The notes under the pieces: model-generated | Database searches by the model: none | The model's input: the letters and a program-made list of their open reading frames with translations, nothing else | Told to the model about the DNA's origin: nothing | Translations under genes and position numbers: made by a program | NCBI GenBank assembly: GCA_009744235.1 | Contig: WPHV01000009.1 | Location: 124,001-188,000, forward strand | Reading direction: 5' to 3' | Origin: Gillisella vitis | Lineage (GTDB): Bacteria > Pseudomonadota > Alphaproteobacteria > Rhizobiales > Rhizobiaceae | DNA: 64,000 nt | In this document: piece by piece, positions 55,541 through 63,627 of the stretch | Position numbering within the stretch: the stretch's first letter is position 1 | Layout: each line of letters starts with the position of its first letter

Positions 55541-56952
55541 TGACGTCTTCAACGACGAAAATGGCGGCGGATCTCAACGATCCGCGCATCAAACGGCTGG
55601 TGATGACTGTTGCCCTACCCGCTGTGGCAGGATTAACAGCCAGCGCCGCCCACCACGCCGTCAACGCCATGTTCATTGGCGCATTGGGGCCGCAGGCGCT
55701 GGCAGGCGTCAGCCTCGTGCTGCCGCTGTTCCTGCTGGTTAGCGCTGCAACGGAAGGCTTGGGCATCGGGCTTGCGACGCTTCTGGCGCGCTCACTCGGT
55801 CAGGGCGATGTGAAGGCCGCGTCCTCGGTGGCAGTGACCGCCCTGGTTGCCGCTGTGCCGATGGGCATCGTGCTGTCCACGCTGATTTACCTCGCCTTGC
55901 CCGCTTTCGTGCGGGCGGTGGGCGGTGAAGGCGACCTTCTCGCCTCGGGCCTGATCTATGGACGGCTGATCGCCTTTGGCGTGACGCTCGGCATGTTGCA
56001 GGCGATCTGCGATTTCATTGCCATTGCCGAGGGCAATTCCCGTTTCTCGATGACTGTGTTGATCGCCAGTTTCGCGCTCAACATCGCGCTCGATCCGGTG
56101 TTCATTTTCCTGCTCGATTTTCGGGAAGCGGGCGCGGCGATTGCCACCATGGTATCAACGGTTGCAGCCCTTCTGGCCTATGCCGTTTATTTCTATCGCA
56201 AGCGGGGCAATGTCCGAATTGATCTGAGCCTGATCCGCTGGCACCTGCTGAAGCCGATCTCCAGCATCGGCATCCCGGCCTGCGCCACCAGCATCGTCAC
56301 CGGCCTCGGCTTCATGGTGCTGTTGCGTCAGGCAAGCCAAAGCGGCGGTGAAACAGGCGTTGCCGCCATTGCCATTGCTATCCGGCTGATCGCCTTCGGG
56401 CAATTGCCGGTCTTCGGCTTCTGCCTCGGCGCGCAAAGCGTCGTCAGCCATGCCGTAGGGCTGGGTGATGACCAGCGCATCAAGGCCACCATTCGCTTCA
56501 TGCTGATGGTCACCATTCCCGTTGCTCTCTGCTATTCCACCTTGCTGCTGGTCGCCGCAGGTCCCATCGCCCGGCTATTCACCGCAAGCCCTGAGGTTGC
56601 CGCGCAAACCGCCGCCTGTCTTCGTTTGCTGTTTCCGGTCTTTCCGCTGGCAGCCTTCCAATCCGTCCTTCTGGTCATGTTGCAATCGCGCGGACGGGCT
56701 GGCCTTTCAGCCATCATGGGACTGGCACCGAATGGCTACATGCTGATCCCGCTGCTTATGCTTTTACCGGCCTGGCTCGGCTTTATCGGCGTTGCGATTG
56801 CGCCTGCCGCCGCTGCGGTGCTGACAGCTGCTCTCGGCATTGTCGTCGCCCGCCGCGAATGGGCGACCATACTTCCCTCCAGCCTTCCTACCAGTGACGG
56901 CCCACGTCCCGGCCTGTCCGCGCTCCATCCCGATACAAGAGGTTTGTCATGA
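55540..56952 (+). CDS. MATE-family efflux protein, likely siderophore exporter
   Basis: 470 aa, 12 membrane helices in two MATE repeats (KRLVMTVALPAVAGLTASAA with GALGPQALAGVSLVLPLF; the second half begins near LKPISSIGIPACATSIVTGL). It is translated from an ATG overlapping the acyltransferase stop. MATE proteins are antiporters for small organic molecules. Its place between two biosynthetic genes suggests export of the finished siderophore, as other exporters do in aerobactin and vicibactin loci. Confidence 0.86.
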   Translation: MTSSTTKMAADLNDPRIKRLVMTVALPAVAGLTASAAHHAVNAMFIGALGPQALAGVSLVLPLFLLVSAATEGLGIGLATLLARSLGQGDVKAASSVAVTALVAAVPMGIVLSTLIYLALPAFVRAVGGEGDLLASGLIYGRLIAFGVTLGMLQAICDFIAIAEGNSRFSMTVLIASFALNIALDPVFIFLLDFREAGAAIATMVSTVAALLAYAVYFYRKRGNVRIDLSLIRWHLLKPISSIGIPACATSIVTGLGFMVLLRQASQSGGETGVAAIAIAIRLIAFGQLPVFGFCLGAQSVVSHAVGLGDDQRIKATIRFMLMVTIPVALCYSTLLLVAAGPIARLFTASPEVAAQTAACLRLLFPVFPLAAFQSVLLVMLQSRGRAGLSAIMGLAPNGYMLIPLLMLLPAWLGFIGVAIAPAAAAVLTAALGIVVARREWATILPSSLPTSDGPRPGLSALHPDTRGLS

Positions 56953-58136
56953 ACGAGACACCACGATTCGACCCAGCCGCGAAAACCATTCCGGTTCCGC
57001 CCCCTACCGGCTTTATCGGTCACGACCCCTTCGATGCCGCCGTGCCGCCGATCTATCAAACATCCCTGTTTCTGTTCGATAGCTATGCCGAGTTGGAAGA
57101 TGTGTTTGCCGGGCGCTCCCACAAGCCGATCTATTCACGCGGCGACAACCCAACCGTCCAGATTCTTGAGGGTCGGATCGCCGAGATGGAAGGCGCAGAG
57201 GCTGCGCGGGCCTTTTCCAGCGGCATGGGTGCGATTGCAGCGACCATTCTCGCCTTCGTCAATCCGGGCGACCGGATCGTCACCGTCCGCCATGTCTATA
57301 GCGATGCGTTCCGGTTTTTCGAAAAAGTGCTGAAGCGCTTCGGCGTTCTCGTCGATTATATCGACGGCACGGATACCGAACGCCTGATTGCCTCCCTGCC
57401 GGGGGCCAAACTCGCCTATTTCGAAAGCCCGACCTCGATGGTGTTCGAGCTTCAGGATCTGGTCGCGGTTGGCGCTGCGGCGCGCCAACATGGTGTGTTG
57501 ACCATTGTCGATAATTCCTGGGCAACACCGCTCTATCAAAAGCCGATTGCCGCAGGCATTGATCTCGTCATCCATGCCGCCTCGAAATATCTGGGCGGCC
57601 AGAGCGATACGGTTGCCGGTCTCGTGACCGGATCGAAGCAGCATATCGCCCGGATCAACGGCGAAATCTTTCCCTATACCGGCGCAAAGCTTTCGCCCTT
57701 CGAGGCCTGGTTGGTGCTGCGCAATCTGGAAACGCTGCCTTTCCGCATGCGCCACCACCATGAAGCGGGTCTCGAGGTCGCCCATTGGTTGAAGGCCAGC
57801 CAAGCCGTAGGACGGGTCATGCACCCAGTCTTCAGCGATCATCCGGGCCGCAACACATTGACGGGCTTTGGCGGATTGTTTTCCTTCGAAGTCACCGATG
57901 ACATCGATGTCGCGGCGTTTGTCGATGCCTTGCAACTGGTGCGGATCGGGGTCAGCTGGGGCGGGCCGGAAAGCCTTGTGGTGCCTGCCAAGGCGGCGCT
58001 CAGCATTTCGCCGGAAACCAATGTCTTTGCCCGCTTCGGCGTCAGCGACCGGACCATTCGCCTCAATGTCGGACTGCATGAGGCAAAGGCGATCATCGCT
58101 GATCTGGAACAGGCGCTCGCGCAAGCCGCACGGTAA
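56949..58136 (+). CDS. Cys/Met-metabolism PLP enzyme (cystathionine gamma-synthase/lyase-like)
   Basis: 395 aa, fold-type I PLP enzyme. The phosphate loop reads FSSGMGAIAATILAF, the Asp/Asn pair is TIVDNSWATPLYQKP, and the Schiff-base Lys is in HAASKYLGGQSDTVAG. The usual GHSD after the Lys is GGQSD. The ATG overlaps the MATE stop (ATGA), so it is co-translated with siderophore genes. The reaction is unclear: the family does beta- or gamma-elimination and replacement, and racemisation is possible in rare members. A role in siderophore precursor supply or stereochemistry is speculation. Confidence 0.82.
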   Translation: MNETPRFDPAAKTIPVPPPTGFIGHDPFDAAVPPIYQTSLFLFDSYAELEDVFAGRSHKPIYSRGDNPTVQILEGRIAEMEGAEAARAFSSGMGAIAATILAFVNPGDRIVTVRHVYSDAFRFFEKVLKRFGVLVDYIDGTDTERLIASLPGAKLAYFESPTSMVFELQDLVAVGAAARQHGVLTIVDNSWATPLYQKPIAAGIDLVIHAASKYLGGQSDTVAGLVTGSKQHIARINGEIFPYTGAKLSPFEAWLVLRNLETLPFRMRHHHEAGLEVAHWLKASQAVGRVMHPVFSDHPGRNTLTGFGGLFSFEVTDDIDVAAFVDALQLVRIGVSWGGPESLVVPAKAALSISPETNVFARFGVSDRTIRLNVGLHEAKAIIADLEQALAQAAR

Positions 58137-58181
58137 AAGCCGTTTCCCCTTGCTCGCTGAATTGAATAAAACTGCCTAAAG

Positions 58182-58218
58182 ACCGGCGGGGCGCCTGTAG
58201 CGCTTCGCCGGTATTTTT
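58182..58218 (+). terminator. Terminator after the PLP enzyme gene
   Basis: ACCGGCG (58182-58188) pairs with CGCCGGT (58206-58212), followed by ATTTTT. It separates the acyltransferase-MATE-PLP operon from lysA, which must then have its own promoter. Confidence 0.65.
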
Positions 58219-58327
58219 GCCATATGTCACGCGCGCGCCATCGTTAGCCTGCCTTTATCCGCATAGGCGCCCCATGTCGCGCTCAAATGTGCCGCCCGAT
58301 TTTTGAACCCGGATCGATCCATACACC

Positions 58328-59578
58328 ATGACACGCCTTTCAAACGACACACTCACCACGCTTGCGCAAACCTACGGAACGCCGGTCTGGGTCTATGACG
58401 CAGACACGATCCGCGCCCGTATCGCGCAATTGTCATCCTTCGATGTCATTCGCTTTGCCCAAAAGGCTTGCTCCAACACCCATATCCTGCGGCAGATGCG
58501 TGAAGCCGGGGTGGTCGTCGATGCCGTGACGCTAGGTGAAATCGAGCGGGCCAGACGGGCGGGCTATGGCGCTGGTCAGGCCTCCGGTGTTGCCGATATC
58601 GTCTTTACCGCCGATGTCTTCGATCGCAGCACACTGGATCGGGTTGTCACTGACAAAATCGAGGTCAATGCAGGCTCCATCGATATGCTGCACCAACTTG
58701 GCGCACGCTCTCCGGGGCATCGCGTCTGGCTGCGCATCAATCCCGGTTTCGGCCACGGCCATAGCAACAAGACCAATACCGGCGGCGAAAACAGCAAGCA
58801 TGGCATCTGGTTCGAGCAATTGCGCGAAGCGCTGGCCGCCGTGCAGCGCTACTCGCTGACGCTGGTCGGCCTGCATATGCATATCGGCTCCGGTGTCGAT
58901 TACCGGCATCTGCAACGGGTCTGCGGAGCCATGGTGACATTCTGCTGTGAGCTTGGCGCCGATATCGAGGCGATTTCAGCGGGTGGAGGACTATCCATCC
59001 CCTATAAGGACGGCGAGGAAGAAATTGATACCGTCCATTATTTCGCGCTTTGGGATAGCGCCCGCAAACAGATCGAGGAATATCTGCGCCACAAGGTGAG
59101 ACTCGAAATCGAGCCGGGCCGGTTCCTGACGGCGGATTCAGGCCTGCTGCTGGCCGAGGTCCGCGCCACCAAAACCATGGGCAGTAATCATTTCGTCCTT
59201 GTCGATGCCGGATTCAGCGATCTGGCCCGCCCGGCAATGTATGGCAGCTATCACGGCATCTCCGTCTTGCCCGCCCCGAACAATAGCGCCCCGCGCAGCG
59301 ACGTGCCGGTGTCGACAGTGGTGGCAGGACCGCTTTGCGAATCCGGCGATGTCTTCACCCAGGGCGAATTCGGTACGATCGAAAAGCGCGACCTGCCGCA
59401 GGCGCAACCGGGCGACTACATGGTCTTTCACGACACCGGCGCCTATGGCGCGTCGATGTCATCTAACTATAATAGCAGGCTCTATGCTCCAGAGGTGCTG
59501 ATCGAAGGCGATAACCACCGGCTGATTCGCAGGCGCCAGACGCTGGATGACCTGCTGGCGCTGGAAACAACGGCATAA
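58328..59578 (+). CDS. lysA: Diaminopimelate decarboxylase, enterobacterial LysA type
   Basis: 416 aa fold-type III PLP enzyme that converts meso-diaminopimelate to L-lysine. The Schiff-base Lys is Lys46 in FDVIRFAQKACSN, and GGENSKHGIW, LHMHIGSGVDY, EPGRFL, CESGDVFTQGE and GAYGASMSSNYNSR follow. These blocks nearly coincide with E. coli LysA as I remember it, and differ from the usual alphaproteobacterial LysA. It is probably a second lysA gained by transfer and recruited to the siderophore locus to raise lysine supply. Activity on ornithine or on a siderophore intermediate cannot be excluded. The ribosome site is weak. Confidence 0.88.
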   Translation: MTRLSNDTLTTLAQTYGTPVWVYDADTIRARIAQLSSFDVIRFAQKACSNTHILRQMREAGVVVDAVTLGEIERARRAGYGAGQASGVADIVFTADVFDRSTLDRVVTDKIEVNAGSIDMLHQLGARSPGHRVWLRINPGFGHGHSNKTNTGGENSKHGIWFEQLREALAAVQRYSLTLVGLHMHIGSGVDYRHLQRVCGAMVTFCCELGADIEAISAGGGLSIPYKDGEEEIDTVHYFALWDSARKQIEEYLRHKVRLEIEPGRFLTADSGLLLAEVRATKTMGSNHFVLVDAGFSDLARPAMYGSYHGISVLPAPNNSAPRSDVPVSTVVAGPLCESGDVFTQGEFGTIEKRDLPQAQPGDYMVFHDTGAYGASMSSNYNSRLYAPEVLIEGDNHRLIRRRQTLDDLLALETTA

Positions 59579-60209
59579 GCCAAAGTCCTCACGAGAGTCG
59601 GCAGGGCAAACTCTGCCGACGGCGGCGGTGAATATGCTCAAGGCGGTCAAATGCCTGAGCATATTCGCAAGCCGAACGCGGCAAGGCTGGCGCCGGAATT
59701 GGTGGCAGGCATTTATGGCGACCTCTGATAGAGCCGCACGTTTTATAAACCGCACAGAGGATGCTGTAATACATTATATTTCCTGGATGATTTTGCATTG
59801 CAACAAGCGAATTCACCCCTAAAAACGCCTAGAGTCACAGCAGGACTCGTGCCACAACAGACCACAAACACGAAATTTGTGCGCGTAAAACTGACCTGAT
59901 CTGGGGCAATCACCAATCGTAAACGCACTATACGGGCGTGGCAGGCGTCAATGTTCAGATTTTATTTCCATTGAAATTGACCCGTTTCAATTTCAAATTG
60001 ACATTGACCCCTTGCTTGTAAATGCTACACTGCAACATGACGCATAATACAACACATTTTCAAGTGCCACCAATAGATACATTTATTTTCCAATATTAAA
60101 ACAGCATTTTCTGAATTTTATATTTGCGGGCAGTCCAGTCCTCCCAGTTTCCGGCCCCGAATGCCCGGCCTCAGAAATTTCACGAAGTGACGATTTGGAG
60201 TTTTATTTC
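59579..60209. other. Long intergenic region between lysA and luxR
   Basis: 631 bp without a convincing gene. Two stems follow lysA: GTCGGCAG/CTGCCGAC (59597-59620) and AATATGCTCA...TGAGCATATT (59631-59665), neither with a U-tract. The rest is AT-rich with repeated AATTGA/TTTCAATTT motifs near 59970-60010 and probably holds the luxR promoter. Confidence 0.5.
59970..59991. promoter_or_regulatory. 22-bp inverted repeat upstream of luxR
   Basis: ATTGAAA-TTGACCCG-TTTCAAT is a perfect 7-bp inverted repeat with an 8-bp spacer, 219 bp before the luxR start. Its size is close to a lux-type box but the sequence does not match known tra or lux boxes. Confidence 0.3.
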
Positions 60210-61034
60210 ATGCATGACATCAAACATAAGTCCGTAGATCCTCTCGATCGCTTTATTATGCGCCTCAATGCCGCCGCCTCTGCTGCGGAGATGAAAGCAG
60301 TTATGGAATCCAGTATAAAGTCACTGGGTTACAAGTATTTTTCATATCATATCCTTCAAACCCCTGTGCTGAATGCCACAAATGAGACACGCCATACGTT
60401 CGGCATCAACAACTATCCAGAGGAATGGGTGGAGCGATACGCGTCGGAACGGTATGTCTATTGCGATCCCATCGTTGGGATGTCTCTCTCTCGCAAGACC
60501 CCGTTCAAGTGGAATGATGCCATCGATCGCGATAAGCTGACGGAAGAAGAGCGTTGCGTGATCGAAGATGCTGCAAAACGTGGCATCGCCAACGGGCTGA
60601 CCGTGCCTCTCATGTCCCGCCATGGCGAACTGGCGATCATGACTGTTATCCCTGACGAGAAATTCCAGGACAGCCTGCCGGAAGCGCATCTTATTCACAT
60701 TATCTCGCAATTCTTTCACTCCTGTGCGCTGCCGGTGGTCATGGAAGAGCATCTGATCGGCAGCTATCGCCGCCGTCGGTCTTTCCTATCGGCACGGGAA
60801 AAGGAAACCGTGATCTGGGTTTCCAAAGGCAAGTCATCATGGGAAATTGCCAAAATCCTCGGCATTTCCGAAAAATCGGTTGAATTTTACATGGAGTCGG
60901 TCAAGCGTAAGCTGGAAGCCGTCAACCGTACCCAGGCCGTCGTCAAGGCAATCATGCTTGGATTGATCCAGACCGACCGTTTTCAGTCGGGCGACGGCCG
61001 CAAAGCAACAATGGCCATGCCCAGCCGAGCCTGA
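60210..61034 (+). CDS. LuxR-type AHL receptor/regulator (solo)
   Basis: 274 aa. The autoinducer-binding domain keeps all six residues invariant in TraR: Trp73, Tyr77, Asp86, Pro87, Trp101 and Gly129, each exactly 16 beyond TraR Trp57, Tyr61, Asp70, Pro71, Trp85 and Gly113. The LuxR helix-turn-helix follows (LSAREKETVIWVSKGKSSWE, then ILGISEKSVEFYMESVKRKL, about 199-250). The start at 60210 has GGAG 9 nt ahead. No luxI homologue lies in the window, so it may sense signals made elsewhere in the genome or by neighbours. The C-terminal tail of about 25 residues is not conserved. Confidence 0.88.
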   Translation: MHDIKHKSVDPLDRFIMRLNAAASAAEMKAVMESSIKSLGYKYFSYHILQTPVLNATNETRHTFGINNYPEEWVERYASERYVYCDPIVGMSLSRKTPFKWNDAIDRDKLTEEERCVIEDAAKRGIANGLTVPLMSRHGELAIMTVIPDEKFQDSLPEAHLIHIISQFFHSCALPVVMEEHLIGSYRRRRSFLSAREKETVIWVSKGKSSWEIAKILGISEKSVEFYMESVKRKLEAVNRTQAVVKAIMLGLIQTDRFQSGDGRKATMAMPSRA

Positions 61035-61274
61035 TGTCATCGTTGCTGACTAAAGTCCTCTTATGCTTGATAGGGGGAGTGCGGCTGAACTACTGACGTG
61101 TTGCAGTGCCAAATCGCTAGCGTTGGCACATTGCAATTCGAAAGTTGCATGGCAGAAATTGCATGGGGCATTGAGTGACGTGCCCAATAGCCGCTTTAGC
61201 CCAATAGACGCTTTAGAATATGTCCAATGTCGGGTGCCAATGTCAGGCATCATTATCTGGTGAATGAGTAAACC

Positions 61275-62552
61275 ATGCAGATCGTCATATTCACGATTGG
61301 CACCGAAGGCGATGTGCGGCCGCTGGTTGCTCTTGGCGTTGGGCTGAAACAAGTCGGTCACAAGGTCAGAATTGCCACCGATCCGCAATGCGCTGATCTC
61401 GTCACCAATCACGGCTTGGAATTCGCCCCCTTGCGTGGCGATTTCCTCGATTGGATGCGCACCGACCGGACGGCAATGTCCCAGGGCCTTTCACCGCTTG
61501 CTATTGCCAAAGCAGCACGGCGGAAACTGAAAACCATGGCCGCCAGTTGGCCGGCCCAAGGCCTTAGGGCAACGGAGGGTGCCGATCTGCTGATTGGCAA
61601 TGGTATGGTTTTCCATCTTGCCGCAGCCCTTGGCGAATATCTGGGCCTGCCTGTCGCGGAAACGCAATTGGTCCCCACCCTGCCGTCGCGGCAACCACCG
61701 CTTCTGCCGCTGCCAGATTGGGCGAGGAGCTTGCCGGGGCCAATCAATGTGGCTCTCGGTCATGCCACTCAAATGCTGATCTGGCATATTTTGCGCCCCG
61801 CCTATAATGAGGTGGTGCGTCCGGCCCTGCGGCTGCCGCCTTATCCCTGGCGCGGCCCCTATACCTATAAGCCCCGTTCGCATCTTCGGCTGTTTGCCTA
61901 TAGTCCAACGCTGGTCGAGCCGCCTGCCTCGCTCCCCTCCAATGTCCGGGTCACCGGCCCCTGGCAGTTGCAGGAAGGTTCGACATGGGTCGCACCGGAT
62001 GATTTGACAAATTTTCTAAAAGGCGGGCCACCACCCGTCTATGTCGGCTTCGGCAGCATGGTTGGGCCGGATGGAGGACGCTTCACCGATATTGTGTTGC
62101 AAGCGGTACGCAAGACGGGCAAACGCATTGTGCTTGCCAGTGGTTGGGGCGGTCTCAATGGCGCGGACAGCGAGGCTGGGGGCAATATCTTCCGGATTGA
62201 CCGAGCGCCGCATGACTGGCTATTTCCGAGAATGGCGCTGGCGGTTCACCACGGCGGCGCTGGCACGACGACCGCTGCGGCACGTGCTGGCATTGCCTCG
62301 GTGGTTGTGCCATTCTTTGGCGATCAGCCATTTTGGGGCAGTCGCCTTGAAAAACTCGGCGTTGCTCCGCCAGCACTGGACCGTGCTGCCTTGACCTCAG
62401 ATGCCTTAGCCTCGGCAATTATCTCTGCCGACGGTGACGATATGCGTCGTCACGCAGCAGACCTTGGTCAACGTATGCGGGCAGAAGACGGGATCGCTAT
62501 GGCTATTGCGGCAATAGAAAGCCTTGGCGTGAAAAGCAAATGGTCAGCCTGA
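61275..62552 (+). CDS. UGT/MGT-family glycosyltransferase
   Basis: 425 aa, GT-B fold. The N-terminus MQIVIFTIGTEGDVRPLVALG and the C-terminal nucleotide-sugar site FRIDRAPHDWLFPRMALAVHH with HHGGAGTTTAAARAG and VPFFGDQPFWGSRL are typical of the GT1/GT28 erythromycin- and sterol-glucosyltransferase group and of rhamnolipid RhlB-like enzymes. No signal or anchor is seen. The acceptor is unknown; sterols, hopanoids, phenolics or lipids are possible. It lies 240 bp downstream of luxR in the same direction, so quorum control is possible. Confidence 0.85.
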   Translation: MQIVIFTIGTEGDVRPLVALGVGLKQVGHKVRIATDPQCADLVTNHGLEFAPLRGDFLDWMRTDRTAMSQGLSPLAIAKAARRKLKTMAASWPAQGLRATEGADLLIGNGMVFHLAAALGEYLGLPVAETQLVPTLPSRQPPLLPLPDWARSLPGPINVALGHATQMLIWHILRPAYNEVVRPALRLPPYPWRGPYTYKPRSHLRLFAYSPTLVEPPASLPSNVRVTGPWQLQEGSTWVAPDDLTNFLKGGPPPVYVGFGSMVGPDGGRFTDIVLQAVRKTGKRIVLASGWGGLNGADSEAGGNIFRIDRAPHDWLFPRMALAVHHGGAGTTTAAARAGIASVVVPFFGDQPFWGSRLEKLGVAPPALDRAALTSDALASAIISADGDDMRRHAADLGQRMRAEDGIAMAIAAIESLGVKSKWSA

Positions 62553-62572
62553 CCTTTGCGTGACAGATCCTG

Positions 62573-63463
62573 TCAGGCTGCACCGTTCCGGTTCAGGGAA
62601 ATTGCATAGAGACTGGTTGTTGCGGTTATGAACAATCGATGCTTGCCACGCCCGCCGAAGCAAAGATTGGAGACCGTTTCCGGCACCAGGATCTTGCCCA
62701 TCAAATGACCGTCCGGGGCGATACAGTGGACACCATCGGCAGCCGAGGACCAGAGATAGCCGTCGCTATCGAGCCGCATCCCGTCGGCACAGCCCTTGTC
62801 GATCACATGAAACACGTCGCCGCCGGTTAGCTTCCATCCGTCATCGACATCGAACACGCGGATATGCTGCGGATCTTGGCTATGCATACGACCGGTATCG
62901 GCCACGTAAAGCCGTTTTTCATCCGGGCTGAAGGCCAATCCGTTTGGGCAGTTGAAATCGGTCAACACGGCAGAAATCGCCCCGGATGGATCGACACGGT
63001 AGACATTGCAGGGCAATTCCTGCTCGCTTTTCGTGCCTTCATAATCGGTGGCGATACCGTAATGCGGATCGCTGAACCAGATCGCCCCATCGGAAGCCAC
63101 AATTACATCGTTGGGTGAATTGAGCCGCTTACCCTCAAAGCTATCGGCAATCACTGTGATCGTGCCGTCATACTCAGTGCGGGTCACACGCCGCGTGCCG
63201 TGCTCACAACTGACCAAGCGCCCTTGCCTGTCGCGGGTATGGCCATTGGCAAAATTGGAGGGTGCACGAAAGGTGGTGAGACTGCCATCCGGCGTCCAGC
63301 GCAGGATACGATTGTTGGGGATGTCGGAAAACAGCAGGCAATCCAGGTCGCCAAACCAGACAGGTCCTTCCACCCAATCGAAACCGGTTGCCAATTGCTT
63401 GACCGGGGCATTGCCCATCACAAACCGGCCAAAGGCGGGATCGGAGATCTCAAAGAACGACAT
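62573..63463 (-). CDS. SMP-30/gluconolactonase family protein
   Basis: 296 aa six-bladed beta-propeller. Conserved metal and substrate motifs are GFDWVEGPVWFGD (Glu ligand), SNFANGHTRDRQGRLVSCEHG, LNSPNDVIVASDGAIWFSDP (Asn/Asp ligands) and CPNGLAFSPDEKRLYVADT. Family members hydrolyse sugar lactones such as gluconolactone using a divalent cation. The start at 63463 has GGGAGG ahead; an ATG at 63595 would add an unconserved leader. It is divergent from a GlcG/HbpS-like gene, a pairing that suggests a small sugar-acid catabolic locus extending past the window. Confidence 0.88.
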   Translation of the reverse strand: MSFFEISDPAFGRFVMGNAPVKQLATGFDWVEGPVWFGDLDCLLFSDIPNNRILRWTPDGSLTTFRAPSNFANGHTRDRQGRLVSCEHGTRRVTRTEYDGTITVIADSFEGKRLNSPNDVIVASDGAIWFSDPHYGIATDYEGTKSEQELPCNVYRVDPSGAISAVLTDFNCPNGLAFSPDEKRLYVADTGRMHSQDPQHIRVFDVDDGWKLTGGDVFHVIDKGCADGMRLDSDGYLWSSAADGVHCIAPDGHLMGKILVPETVSNLCFGGRGKHRLFITATTSLYAISLNRNGAA

Positions 63464-63627
63464 GACGGAGCGCCTCCCAACACTTGATAGTCTGGACTTG
63501 GTATTCGGGTTCGAAAAATCAAACTGACAGTGATCGGTGAAACACCCATTCCTACTCGCCAAGCTGGACCGGTTCGAATATGGTATCGATAACATGACCG
63601 GTAGAAACTGCCAAGGGAGAGCATGCC

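Noticed and set aside
59547..59822. 91-codon frame after lysA
   Set aside because: It overlaps the lysA end and two hairpins, and its composition (many Arg, Trp, Ser) is not protein-like.
62545..62580. Inverted repeat CAGCCTGAC/GTCAGGCTG between glycosyltransferase and SMP-30 genes
   Set aside because: It arises mainly because both convergent genes end in GCC-TGA; no U-tract is present.
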